NCBI RefSeq assembly: GCF_002099425.1
Contig: NW_018344260.1
Coordinates: 15,001-79,000, forward strand
From: Phascolarctos cinereus
Taxonomy: Eukaryota > Chordata > Mammalia > Diprotodontia > Phascolarctidae
Length of the DNA: 64,000 nucleotides
Direction of reading: 5' to 3'
How positions within the stretch are numbered: the stretch's first letter is position 1; every line of letters starts with the position of its first letter. This document shows positions 21,215-32,319 of the stretch, in pieces. Below the pieces are notes generated by a model that made no database searches, was not told the DNA's origin, and was given only the letters and a program-made list of their open reading frames with translations. The position numbers and the translations under genes were made by a program.

Positions 21215-21415
21215 TATAAAGGAGAGTGGAGAAGTGAATAAAGTACTACTGGACATAGAGTCAGAGGGCTAACATTTAAATTCCAGATCTGCCACTTATT
21301 GGTTGCATGAACTTAGCCAAGTCATAATCTTTCTGGTCCTCAGTTTCCTCGGCTGTAAAACCAGACAGAGAGCTGGTCTCTTAAGGTCCCTTTCTACTCT
21401 AAATCTATTATTCTA
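21215..21415 (+). repeat. CORE-SINE with CR1/L3-like tail
   Basis: 'tctgccacttattggttgca', 'cagtttcctcggctgtaaaa', 'aaggtccctttctactctaa' and 'atctattattctatga'. Confidence 0.8.
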
Positions 21416-21754
21416 TGACAAGTGTGAAAGGTTGATGGATAATGACACAAAAGATCTGTTTCTGTCTGTCTTTTCATGATTTTCCACTCTACTTCACCCC
21501 ACCCCACCTCATCCTCAGCCTTGTATGCCTATAACAGCTTATGAATCTTTTGGAAATAAAGCTTCATAATCAACCAGGTCTTCTAAATGTGTTTGAAAAG
21601 CCCTGGATTTGTGGTGGTGGACTACACTGAAATCTGCTAGGGAGTTCCCAAGCATCCCCTGGGTGGGAAGGGCTTGGTGGATATCTTTGGGACCCTTACT
21701 TGATTCCTTTGTTTGATTTCTTCTCCTTGGAGGTGGTACCAAAACTGGAGCCGA
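21416..21754. other. Unassigned sequence
   Basis: Nothing recognised. Confidence 0.4.
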
Positions 21755-21945
21755 GAACCAGGGAGCTAAGGGAATGATCATTGGATTTGTATCATTGGAC
21801 CTGGGTTCACACCCCAGCTTTGTGACTTGATACCTATGTGACCTTAGACAAGTTAATTCATCTCTCTGGTCCACAGGTTTTTCTATCTATAAAATGAGGG
21901 GATTGGATTAAGTGACCTCTAACGTTCCAGTTCTCAGTTATAGGA
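21755..21945 (+). repeat. CORE-SINE with CR1/L3-like tail
   Basis: 'cctgggttcacaccccagct', 'gtgaccttagacaagttaat', 'tctataaaatgaggggattg' and 'aagtgacctctaacgttcc'. Confidence 0.75.
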
Positions 21946-23104
21946 AAGTGATTGGAGTTTTATGTTCGGGAGGGATTGGGGAGGTTCTGGCCTTATACCA
22001 AACCTATTCCTGGAATACCACAGGGGCTCTAGACTTCTCTAGTACACACGCAGTTACATCCTGGATTTCAGTGGGGCCAGGGGAAGCATCATCCTAAGTC
22101 AAAAAGATCCCTGTAATTAAATGCAGAGGTGACAGATGATTAAATGGAAAAATCCTCTTCCCCTAAACCCTGCTTATAATCAGCATAAGCCTGTGGGGCC
22201 TGGCCCAAATCTCTGTGCAAGACTCACAGACAGAGGCTTCTGTGGGAGTGTCCTTTGTCACTGGTGCTCAGTCAGAAGCCAGGTGCTCCGTACCCCCAAG
22301 ATGGCCAGCATGGAGACCTGACTGCCTGCTTTGGTATGCATGCCAAGCCATTCTGCCAGGTGAATTGGGGCTAATTTGCTCTGCAAATGAAGGCATCTGA
22401 GTTTTCTCAGGCAGGCATAATCTAGGGACAGAAGGAAGGAGGGAGAATGGTGGAAGGAAGGGAGGGGACTAGGCCTTGAAGATGGAAAGGGTAGTGCTCA
22501 TGTGGGAAAGGAAAGGGCCGTATTGGTGACTCTGAGCCCAGTCAGATTTCCTGTTGGTCCTTGGGATCTCAGGAACCTAGAGATTTTGGTTTCAAGGACA
22601 AGCTACTGCCCAGTTTTACTGCCAAAGTCAGATGCTGTGTGAATATAATTTGAAGTTTTCCCTTGACACAAACCTTTAAAGTGAATTAATGGGTGTACAT
22701 GGGAGGCATTCTTTACTACTGTCAAAGGGGGTGGGGTGGCATTTGTGGGCCTTCATTGCTCCCCCATCTCATCCTTTTCCTGTTCTCAGCTACAGGCCTT
22801 TATGTCCTCAAGGGGACACAGTGACATTTGGGATTTTGTGACATGTAAAATGAGGAAGGAGACATCCATTTCCTTTTAGTCACACGAAGTGGGAGATTGT
22901 CTAGGTGTTAGAACTAGAGAGAGGCCTGAGTCAGAGTCTCCTCTAGGTCCCTGGAGTCTGGTTTTGTGTCTTCCCAGAGGTCCAAGTATGCATAGATCCT
23001 CCTTCTGCTCTTTCCTTCCCTGGACACAAGGCTTCACCTTGTATTAGGTCAGTTTGGGAGACAGTTAAGGAAATCATCTTCTTGCTGATTTTTTTTTTTG
23101 AGGA
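21946..23104. other. Unassigned sequence, no repeats seen
   Basis: About 1.2 kb, moderately GC-richer than its surroundings, with no repeat landmarks and no convincing coding frame. A possible unique region. Confidence 0.35.
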
Positions 23105-23735
23105 AACTATGGTTATGGTACAAAATAATCCTAGATTTGATGCCAGGAGACTTGGGTTTGAATCCAATACTTACTAGTTGTGTGCTGGATTTGAAGTCAG
23201 AGAACCTGGGTTCAAATGCCATCTCTGCTATTTACTGACTTGGGTGACTTAAGCTGTCTGATCCTCAGTTTCCTCACCTGTAATATGAAGGGTTTGGACT
23301 AAATGGTCTTAAAGATTTCTTTTCTCTCTCTCTCTATATTGATCCAATAATCCTATGACCTTTCTGAGTCTCAGTTTCCTTATCTATAAAATGGGATAAG
23401 AATACCTACATGACTTATCTGTGAGGAGAGTTCTTTGCAAACCTCAAAGTGATCCACAGATTAGTATTATAATCTATTAGTAGATTATTAGTATCATTAT
23501 TATTCTTGTTTTGAATGCTTATGTAGCATAGTGGATAAAATGCTGGACTTGGAATCATAAGGATGAGTTATAAGGCTTGGGTTACCTTTAACATCCACTA
23601 GCTGTATTGACCTCAAGCAAGTCATTTAACCTTTCTCTACCTCAGTTTTCTCATTTGTAAAATGTAAGGACTGGACTAGATGGCCTTAGAGGTAAGGTAA
23701 TTTCTAGTTCTAAATCTATAATCCTAAGGCAATAT
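23105..23735 (+). repeat. Run of four same-strand CORE-SINE pieces
   Basis: Pieces at about 23110-23182 (head only), 23183-23325, 23345-23500 (5' truncated, with L2-like tail) and 23512-23735 (near complete). Each shows the core 'cagttt(c/t)c(t)tcat/cctgtaa'-type motif. All share one strand. Confidence 0.75.
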
Positions 23736-24179
23736 ATTAAGTCATAGATATGAGTCTTGGTGAAGAGAATTCTTCCACTAGGATTCCCCCAAGCTGAAGA
23801 ATCACAGATTTCCCCCCCTGCATTCCTGTATTCTTTTTTGGAAACTAGGCCTCTCTAACTTACCCAGATTGGAAGTATAATATAGTTACTCATAGGCCTG
23901 ACTCCAATGCTAATCAGTGAAGAAACTTTGATCTGCTTCGTTTCTGACCTGAGAGCTGGTTTGCTTCTTCTTAGGCAGTCTGGGGCTCCCTTCCCTTCCG
24001 CCCAGCCCCACCATATTGGTGCTGGACTTGATTGGCTGTAGCTAAACTCATGTGATTTACCAGCCTTAGCTTCTTTGGTAGCAAGGACTTATAAGCACTA
24101 GTGCTCATGCCTGGCTCAGTAATTCTTGTACTCTGGAGGCCAGAGATTCTTAGAACTTTGTATTTCTTGTTATTGTTGC
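23736..24179. other. Unassigned sequence
   Basis: Nothing recognised. Confidence 0.4.
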
Positions 24180-24278
24180 TTTTTTTTTTTTAGACAATCA
24201 AGGTTAAATGACTCACCCAGATCACACAGCTAGTAAGTGACTCAGGCCAGATTTGAACCCAAGACTTCCTCTGTTTTT
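24180..24278 (-). repeat. WSINE-type tRNA SINE, truncated
   Basis: A T-run then 'caatcaaggttaaatgactc', 'agatcacacagctagtaagt' and 'gccagatttgaacccaagac'; the head end is missing. Confidence 0.8.
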
Positions 24279-26459
24279 GATTCTGCATGTATACACTTGC
24301 CTATCAGTAGATACACCATAGTTCCCTCTATATGTCCCAATGAACATATGTATTTCTGTGTGTAAGGGGGTGTAACCTTGAGGAGTCTGGTCAGGAGGGA
24401 AGAAGTTAATGGCTGAGATCTCTGTTCTGATTTTGCAGTTGTCTCCCATAAAAGGTGTGGACGTCCCCAATGTCAACACATAAAGATAATTAGTGACATC
24501 TCTTTGATGGGGAGCAGGAGTTATTCTTCACCTGGATATTTGTTGGCCTAATGGACGCCTTATTAGAGATGTTTGTGTAGGCCTAAGCAACATCCTTTGT
24601 TTCATAAAAGAGACAAGGTATATCTAAACAACTGTGGAGCTAGAGAGCAAAATTGAGAGATATTGCATATAAACAGAGGCCCCGGGTTGAGGAAAAAGTC
24701 TGTTTATCCACGTAAGTCCCATTGAACCCTTCAGCCACAAAGATGGGAGGCATAGAAGCAGAGGAAGAATCTCTTAGTCCCTTACATGGACACTGTAAAG
24801 AGACACTGTTAGAATACCCAAGGTGATCCTGAAGAAAGAACCACATGGACCCAGGGGTGGAAGCTGGTTGAGATGGTGATGGAGCAGCAAGAACTACTGG
24901 AGAAAACTTCCAGGGGAGAAGAGAAAGGGTTCTACTCAAGTTCCTGGACCATGCCTTATGAAGAAAAGATAAAAAAAAATGATGTGGCTCCAGAAGCTAG
25001 AGGAACAAGAGACAGAGTCCAGATGTATACAAGCAAACTGAACCTTTACTTGTACTTCTACTGTGAGTTATTTAGGCATGAAGGTCCAACAAGAAGGAAG
25101 TTGATTCTTTAACAAGCTCCAGTGCTTTTCCCTTCAGAGGGCATCTCAACCAAAGGATTGCACTATAAATCTAGAGGGCTTTGTATAGGTCCCTGACTAG
25201 GGGAGGTGGTAGTCACATAATGATGACCAAGTGCATTTCCCTTCTAGTAGAGCCTCAACCCCAAGGTGACAATAGGACCATTTTGTGGAGCTATCTATAG
25301 AAAAAAAGAATTATCTTGAAAATTTATAAGCTAATGACAGTAATTTGTGTTTTTCATTTTTGCATGATAAAATAAAGGTTGTCCTATATCTCATATACAG
25401 TTACTTTTAGCGCTTGTATACAAACTAAAGATTCTTTTACTCTGAGAGGACCTAGATATATTAAGAGAAACCCTGGCTGGGAGCATGAACTAAGAAGTCA
25501 TTTAAGGGAAATTCCTAGGTAATAAACCCATTCCTTCAACATGTTACATAAATGTAGAGGGATTTGGGAATATGGAGATCATCCTTGGTTGTCCTTACCC
25601 ATTTCCCATTCCAAATTTTGTGAGAAGTCACTAGAGATTTTGTGGCTTCCTTAGCCATCCCCTTATCTGGGAAGATTGTGAATCCCTACAGAGAGATTTC
25701 AAAGAAACCTGTAGAGTTGCCAGGAGGAAGATGAAGGCTCTGAATCACAGTTGAGGTTCTCTTAAGTAAAGTATGGGCTCTTTTCCATAAGTTGAGTTGT
25801 CCAGAATTGTACCAGAAGGAAGAATCCCAGAGTTGGGTGCGTTATTAGCTCTACATTACAGCTGGTATCCTTGAGTCTGCAGCCCAGACAAATAAGCTCT
25901 GAAAGCATTTCCTGCCTCCATGGGAAAGTTTTGGCTACAAGGCCACTTGGCTGGGTTAATAATAATGATACTAATAATAATAACTCACATTTACATAGCA
26001 TGGCTCTTTCAAGAGGACAATGAGTTTTACATGGAAGAGACAAAATAGTGGCTGAAAGACAAATGAGGGAGAGTGGGTGTTGTTTTCTTGGCATTCTACT
26101 GCAAGTGGAATGATGTGGAGAAATACCCTGAAAGTTTCAATAGGAGAGAAGTGCTGAAGAGTCCCCCTGGAAAGTTAAATTATTGTTGAAAGCTTTATTT
26201 ATTGGATGTTATGTCTGCAATTATATAGGCCTCTAGGCAAGGGTTATTTATAGGTAGTCATCATTATCACCACAGGCACTAATATAGGTTCTGTTGTTTT
26301 CCTTCACATGTAGACAAACCTGTACATATTCTTTTAGTCTTGTGAACAATGTGCTTGCAAGGGGAGCTGATGACAAAACAATGGATTTTATCAGACAGGA
26401 AGTTTTAAGATTATGTGGGAAGAGGCAATGAGAATTTCCCTCAAAATGTCCCAAGACTC
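24279..26459. other. Unassigned sequence, almost repeat-free
   Basis: 2.2 kb without a clear SINE or LINE apart from an (ATA)n-rich piece at 25,957-26,005 that could be a MIR end (actcacatttacatagca). No gene-like frame. Confidence 0.4.
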
Positions 26460-26800
26460 TTTGTGTCACAGAGTTATAGAATCTGAGAGTTGTAAGCTGA
26501 TTCAGAGGCCATTAGTTCAACCTGTGCCTGGAGCAAGCCTTTAATACAAAGATTATGCATCCATGAGTATGTGTATGTGTATGAGTGGGAGCATGTGATT
26601 GTGTGTGTGCCTATGTGTGCATGTGAATTTATTGTTCTCTGTGCTTGGGAGCAAATCCACTCTAATTGTACAGTAAATTAGACAGATTCCCCAGCAATGA
26701 GACCTGCCTAAAGCCAGATAGTAAATAGGAAATGCAGGATTTAAAACCAGGACTTCTGACTTCAAGCTCAGTTTTCTTTCCTTTACATTGCAACATAGCA
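26460..26800 (-). repeat. CORE-SINE with CR1/L3-like tail, split
   Basis: The tail 'agagttatagaatctgagag' to 'gaggccattagttcaacctg' and the body 'cctaaagccagatagtaaat' to 'cctttacattgcaaca' are separated by about 160 bases that include the TG-rich tract. Confidence 0.6.
26565..26625 (+). repeat. Imperfect (TG)n tract
   Basis: 'gtatgtgtatgtgtatgag' and 'gattgtgtgtgtgcc' make up a degenerate TG repeat inside the split SINE. Confidence 0.8.
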
Positions 26801-27254
26801 GCTCATAGTACATGGCAGCTCCTTTATTTAAAGGAAAAGACAACAGTGACACTCTCCCAGATGTGCTTTTGTTGAAAATATGACCTCTTGTGACTGTCTT
26901 TTCCCCATCAGAAGGGACTAATTTTCCACTTTCAAAGGAGAGAGGAACCTTGCCCCTCCCAATAGGAATCTAGCTGTTAGCTAGGCTGTTTACTGGTTAA
27001 TATCAATACAAAAGTATTCCTTTTTTGGGTAAGGTTGCCCCTAGCAACCAGCTCCCACACAGGATCAGATACACCTGCTTTTTGATATAGACAGCCTTCT
27101 CACTTGAAATCCATGCTTATGTCGTAACATCACTTTAAAACAACAACAACAACATAATTTTAACAGAAAACTTAATGAGGTTTTTAAGGTACTTTAATGA
27201 CAACAGCTTAGGAATCTGTCCAGAGAACTGCAGTCCCAGGTTTCCTCGACAGAA
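26801..27254. other. Repeat-free block, candidate conserved non-coding DNA
   Basis: No repeat landmark, AT-balanced, and holding the X-box-like site at 27033-27049. A short (AAC)n run lies at 27140-27152. Confidence 0.35.
27033..27049. promoter_or_regulatory. X-box-like palindrome (full RFX consensus)
   Basis: GGTTGCC-CCT-AGCAACC fits the RFX-family X-box pattern GTNRCC, 0-3 spacer, RGYAAC at every position. Its neighbour at 7821 has the same spacer. No transcript start is visible nearby, so a role is only possible. Confidence 0.5.
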
Positions 27255-27350
27255 ACCAATAATAATAATAATAATGATAGCTGCTACTTATATAACATTT
27301 TATAGTTACAAAGCAATTTACATACATTACTGCATTTGATGCTTAAAAGT
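27255..27350 (-). repeat. MIR/THER1-type tail fragment
   Basis: (AAT)n followed by 'gatagctgctacttatataa' and 'acaaagcaatttacatacat': the antisense L2-like tail of a MIR. Confidence 0.65.
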
Positions 27351-28139
27351 CAGCCAAGTTCCTGGTTGGGCCTAATTGAAATGAGAGTAACTGAAGGTGT
27401 AGATGAAAGAAACCTCCCCCCACCCCCACTAGTTTTTAGGAAGATGGCTGCATGACACTCATCTGTCCTTCTGAGGGCTAGGGATAGTCCCCAGCTTTGT
27501 ATTTGGGTACTAGGACATAAGGAGTTTCACATGTGACATTTGTACATGTGACAATACCCAGCCCCAGGAGGCCTTCCAAATTCTAAGGGGACTTTCACTA
27601 AATATTTTTTTCCCCTTGGACTTGAAGTGAAAGTTTTGGAGGGCATGGAAAGATATGTCAGCTTTGGGTTCCAGTCTCTCTCAGCCTTGGTGATGATAAT
27701 CCTGGCTGAGGCACCTGGTGCTCTCAATCATTTCTGTCTTTACCACCTGGGGACTTTAAGAAGACTTCATCTTGGGGGTTATGGGCACCTTGGACACCTT
27801 GCTCTGGCTCCTGTATCACAGACCCTTCTGGCTCTGAATCACAGAAGTGAGGCAGTGACCCCAACCCATTTTTACACTGGACCATATGAAGGGGAGCCTG
27901 AGTTCTTTCCCTCCTAGAAAGAGGGGGGCTTAAACATAGACTCTTCCCAGAGCAGATAGAAAGAGCCTTGTTTGGCTTAGAAGCCATCAAGCCTCCTGCT
28001 GAGAGCACATTTGTGCTTGGAGGCTTCTCAGTCTTTCCAATTTAGTCCCTTTCCAATCCAAGTTCACCTCTTCCTACCTCCTCAAGAGGTCCATCTTGTT
28101 CATTCCTTCTGTTTATTTCTCCCTTTGGAGGCTTTCTTT
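27351..28139. other. Unassigned sequence
   Basis: No named repeat. The open frames here lack any recognisable domain. Confidence 0.4.
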
Positions 28140-29135
28140 TCTCTTTTTTTTCAATTTTAAATGTAATTTTATTTTTTCTTTTTAAATAGTATTTTATTTT
28201 TTCCAATTACTTATAAAGACAATTTTTAACATTCATTTAAAAAAAAATTGTGTTCCAAATTTTCTCCTTCCCTCTTTTTCCTCCCTCCTCCCTAAAATGG
28301 TAAGCAATTTGACTTAGGCTATATATGTGCAATCATGTAAAACATATTTCCATGTTAATCATGTTGTAAAAGGAAAAAAACCACTCACACACACACACAC
28401 TAAAGATAGTGCAAATAGTATGCTTTGATCTGTATTCAGACTCCATCAATTCTTTCTCTGGCTGTTGATAGCATTTTCCATCATGAGTCCCTTGGAATTG
28501 TCTTGGATCATTGTATTGCTAAGAAGAGCTAAGCCATTCACAATTGATCATTGTACACTATTGTTACTGTGTACAATGTTCTCCTGGTTCTGTTTGCTTC
28601 ACTATGCAGCAGCTTGTTTAAGTCTTTCCAGGTTTTTCTGAAATCATCTTGCTTGTCATTTCTTTTGTGTGTGTGTTTGTGTGGTTTTGTTTGTGAGGCA
28701 ATCTGGGTTGAGTGACTTGCCCAGGATCACACACCTAGTAAGTGTCAAATGTCTGAGGTCTGATTTGAACTCATGTCCTTCTGAACTCCAAAGCCAGAGC
28801 TCTTTCCACTGTACTACCTAGCTGCCTGCTCCTTACTTGTCATTTCTTTATAGCACTAGCATTCCATTCCATTCTATTCCACCACAACTTGTTTAGTCAT
28901 TCCCTAACTGATGGGCATCCTCTAAATTTCCAATTCTTTGCCCCTACAAAAAGTTTTTATAAATATTTTTGTACATATAGGTCCTTTCCCCTTTTTATGA
29001 TCTCTAGGATACAGATCTATTAGTGATATTGCTGGATCAAAGGATATGCATAGTTTGATTGCCTTTTGAGTATAGTTCCAAATTGCTCTCCACAATGGTT
29101 GGATCAGTTCTCAACTCCACCAACAATACATTAGT
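28140..29135 (-). repeat. L1 LINE 3' end, 5' truncated, with nested SINE
   Basis: The antisense of the L1 ORF2 end, 3' UTR and A-rich tail. On the plus strand 'ggatcaaaggatatgcatag', 'gctctccacaatggttggat', 'aactgatgggcatcctctaa', 'ctgtgtacaatgttctcctg' and 'ccatcatgagtcccttgg' occur in antisense L1 order. The T-rich tail is near 28140-28200. A WSINE splits it. Confidence 0.88.
28666..28835 (-). repeat. WSINE-type tRNA SINE nested in L1
   Basis: (TG)n/T-rich tail, 'gagtgacttgcccaggatca', 'cacacctagtaagtgtcaaa' and 'ccactgtactacctagctgc'. Perfect 14-bp target duplication cttgtcatttcttt at 28652-28665 and 28836-28849. Confidence 0.92.
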
Positions 29136-29246
29136 GTCTCCTTGGGAGAATTTCTTGTCCCTGAGGGAATAGGATTTGTCTATATCAGTTTCTGTTTGTC
29201 CTGTCTCTTAACTGGTTCAGGCAGAATTACCTCCAAGTCTTACCAG

Positions 29247-29397
29247 TCAACTGTTGCTGTTCAGTCATTTCAGTTGTGTCTGACTCTTTGTGACCCCATT
29301 TGGGGTTTTCTTGGCAAAGATACTGAAGTGGCTTGTCTAGCTCATTTTTCAGATGAGGAAACTGAGGCAAACAAAGTTAAGTGGCTTGCCCAGCCAA
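29247..29397 (-). repeat. MAR1-type SINE, head missing
   Basis: 'gtcatttcagttgtgtctga', 'ctctttgtgaccccatttgg', 'ggttttcttggcaaagatac' and 'cagatgaggaaactgaggca' are the antisense RTE-like tail and core. Confidence 0.88.
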
Positions 29398-29459
29398 TAG
29401 TCTCTACAGAAATCTCAACTGTTCTTTTCATTTGAAACATTTTCCCCTTTAGCCATCTA

Positions 29460-29725
29460 GCAGCATGTAGAGCTGTCCAAGTGCTAAGTCCAAGCTGGAC
29501 TTGGGGACAGTGAAGATGCCTGTGTTCAAAATCCAACTCTGATACTTCCTAGCTATGTGATCTTGGGCAAGTAACTTGACCTCTCTAAGCTTGTTTTGCC
29601 ATCTTTAAACAGGCCATAATAATAATAATAATAGTAAATGCTAATATTATTTACCTCACAGAACTATTGTGTGGAAAGCCCTTTGCAAATTTTGAAGCAC
29701 TATAGAAATGCAAATTATTATTATG
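29460..29725 (+). repeat. MIR/THER1-type CORE-SINE, near full length
   Basis: 'cctgtgttcaaaatccaact', 'tgtgatcttgggcaagtaac', (AAT)n, and the tail 'ttttgaagcactatagaaat'. Confidence 0.85.
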
Positions 29726-30034
29726 CTGGCCCTGTATGGCCTTTATTTCAGTATGAGAAGTCTTGTCTTCTTAATATATCCTGTCCCTTTCAGGGGAAAA
29801 TGGGGCCAATACTTTATTTTCCAGACTTCCCTGAGGATTACATAAGGAAGGTGTCAGGATTTGCCCTCCTTTCTTTCTAACTAAATTTCTATTCTTTCCC
29901 CTCTTTATCTTTTCTCATGTCTACCTTTTCCCTCTTTGTTCTTCCTTCTAGAAAGACAAGTGGGGGACGTTGTGGCCAAGGAGAAGGACAGAGTAAAAGA
30001 CGGAACATTAGAGTGCAAAAGAGAAATTTTGTGG
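29726..30034. other. Unassigned sequence
   Basis: Nothing recognised. Confidence 0.4.
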
Positions 30035-30130
30035 TATGAGAGGAAGGTTGGCTTCTGGAATTAAAGATTTTGATTCCAGTCTCATCCCTGCCACTAGCCA
30101 GTTGTATGACCTTGGGGAAGTCATTTTAGC
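30035..30130 (+). repeat. CORE-SINE head fragment
   Basis: 'gattccagtctcatccctgc' followed by 'gttgtatgaccttggggaag'. Confidence 0.6.
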
Positions 30131-30394
30131 TCAGACAAAATTTGAGTTCCCAAATTTGGCCACAGAACACTTTAAAGTTTGAAATGTATGGATAGAAATA
30201 CCATTTCAGAGTATCTGGAATAAAAAGATGCTGGAGAAACTTCGGAGCAAAACCACAAAAATTATCTATTTTATACTACTTGTAGAATGACATTTTTGGT
30301 GTTATTTCACATTTAGTTTAATGTTTAATGTTTAATATTTAGGAAGAAAAAATATCTTGAGCATATAGGAATTGTCTCACTGAATCCCCTATTC

Positions 30395-30630
30395 ATAGAT
30401 TTCAAGCTGGAAGCAATCTTAGATATCATCAAGCCTACCCCCTCATTTTACAGATAAAGAAATTGAGGCACAGAGATCTTAAATAATTTTAATATTTAAT
30501 ATAATTTAATTAAGCTTAAATAATGCTCAGGATCACACAGCTAGTATGTGTTTGAAATGGGATTTGAGTCCAAGTCTTCCTGACCTCAAGCCCAGTGTCC
30601 TATCTATTATACCATGTTACCTTTCAAATT
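30395..30630 (-). repeat. CORE-SINE with CR1/L3-like tail
   Basis: 'ttcaagctggaagcaatctt', 'ccctcattttacagataaag', 'ggatcacacagctagtatgt' and 'tctattataccatgttacc', with an AT-rich insertion near 30,480. Confidence 0.8.
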
Positions 30631-30754
30631 CACATCTCATGAGACATAAGTCCATAGAACAAAGTTTGTGAAACACTGGATTACATTATCTATAAATTCT
30701 CTTCTAGCTCTAACTTTATTTTCTCCTCTCCTCAGGAAAATGGGTACTCAAGTA

Positions 30755-31018
30755 TTATTAATAACTAGCATTTATAGATTGTTCTAAGGTATACAAAGTG
30801 CTTTATAAATATCATCTCATTTTATCTTCATAACAACTCTGGGAGGTAGGTGCTTTTATTATCCCCATTTTTATAGATGAGAAAATTATGGCAGACAGAG
30901 GTTAAGTGACTTGCCCAGAGTCACACAGTTAGTAAGTATCTGAGATGGGATTTGAACTCAGGGTTCCCTGACTCCAGATCCAAGGCTCTATCCACTGTAC
31001 CACCCAGATGCATTAATT
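30755..31018 (-). repeat. MIR/THER1-type CORE-SINE, full length
   Basis: 'taataactagcatttataga', 'tatccccatttttatagatg', 'gacttgcccagagtcacaca' and 'ctatccactgtaccacccag'. About 260 bp. Confidence 0.9.
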
Positions 31019-31145
31019 AATTTAAGGTTATTGAGTCAAAACTGGTGCTATATTGCATGCTTTTAATAAACAGAAATTTTGAAAATAAGATCCTGCATGA
31101 GATTTCCCCCATTTCCTATTCCCTACCCTCTTAGAAAATGTATGG

Positions 31146-31275
31146 TGGGGTGGCATCTAGGTGATGCAGTGGATAGAGCACTGGTCTGGGAGTCAGGAGG
31201 ACCTGAGTTCAAATCTGGCCTTAGATACTTCATAGCTATGCTACCCTGGGTAAGTCACTTAACCCTGATTGCTAG
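31146..31275 (+). repeat. WSINE-type tRNA SINE
   Basis: 'ggtggcatctaggtgatgca' head, 'gacctgagttcaaatctggc' and 'taagtcacttaaccctgatt', ending in a G-rich tail. Confidence 0.85.
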
Positions 31276-31367
31276 GGGTGGGGGTGGGGTGGACTAGAAG
31301 TGTATCAGAAGGAAGAATTAGATTAGAAGATGGAGAATAAATTCTAGGTTCTCAAATTCCCTCAAGG

Positions 31368-31461
31368 ACTTGTTCTATGAAGTTTGGACTCAGTCAAAGG
31401 GCCACACTTGAGGACCTACAGGACCACATGTGGCCTCGAGGCCCCAGGTTCCCCACCCCTG
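31368..31461. mobile_element. hAT (Charlie-like) MITE, one arm only
   Basis: 'ggactcagtcaaagggccac', 'ccacatgtggcctcgaggcc' and the terminal 'aggttccccacccctg' match one arm of the palindromic MITE at 57468-57660; the other arm is absent. Confidence 0.75.
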
Positions 31462-32319
31462 GTCTGGCACACAGCTTTCACCCTCTCCCTTTCTATACCT
31501 ACATTCTTGGCTAACAAACATTTTCCTTCAGATAGATGTGACCCGGATGCCCAGTGTACATTAATCTAGGGGCTGTTGACAGAGTATGGTCTGGGCAGGT
31601 TGGGTTCTGATATCTAATTCTGCCAATTCTCTTATTAGTAACTGAAGGCAGAGGAGTCATTAGAAGAAGTAGGAAGAGACACTCAGAGTTCTCAGTTCCT
31701 GTGCTGTAATTTTTATAATGAAAACTAGTAATTTTGTTCTTTAAAAGGTAGCACAGGAGAGGAGGGGAACGCGTTCTGGACCTGATTCTGACCAACAAGT
31801 AGGAACTGGTTGCTGAGGTCTTAGAAGAGACATTAACCTTTGGATAATGGGCCTGTGTTGTCTTGAATTGGGTTCTGTACTTTGCGGCCTCTAAGGTCCT
31901 TTCCAACTCCAAATCTGTGATCCTATAATCTTAGAGATTGTGATAAATAGGGAGAGGAAAGCCATGCATTGTCTGACATGAGATAAATAAGGAGGGAAAG
32001 ACCAGTCATGGCCTGACATGCACCCTAAATTTTTTGTGAATAAGTTTCAAAGGTTTAGAGAAGTGAATGTAGGATCCCATAGCTCAAAATTCTACAGGGA
32101 AAGTCAGCCCAGGAGGGTTAGGATCTTCTCAGGAATGAAATTATGACAGAGTTTTGATGTGGAGGCAAAAAGAGACCAGTGCAAATGCTCTGAGAATTCA
32201 TCAACCAATTTAGGTATTTAAAATAAAAGACACGTACAGAAGAGAGAAACAAGGTTAGACGATTGAAGATAAATAAGAAAGAGTGGCACAGGCTTATAAT
32301 GTGTCAGGAATTCTAGGGC
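31462..32319. other. Unassigned sequence with a short tandem duplication
   Basis: Two ~45-bp copies lie head to tail at about 31933-31976 and 31977-32022 (gataaata(g/a)ggag...catg). 31880-31925 may be a CORE-SINE tail (aaggtcctttccaactcc). Confidence 0.45.
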
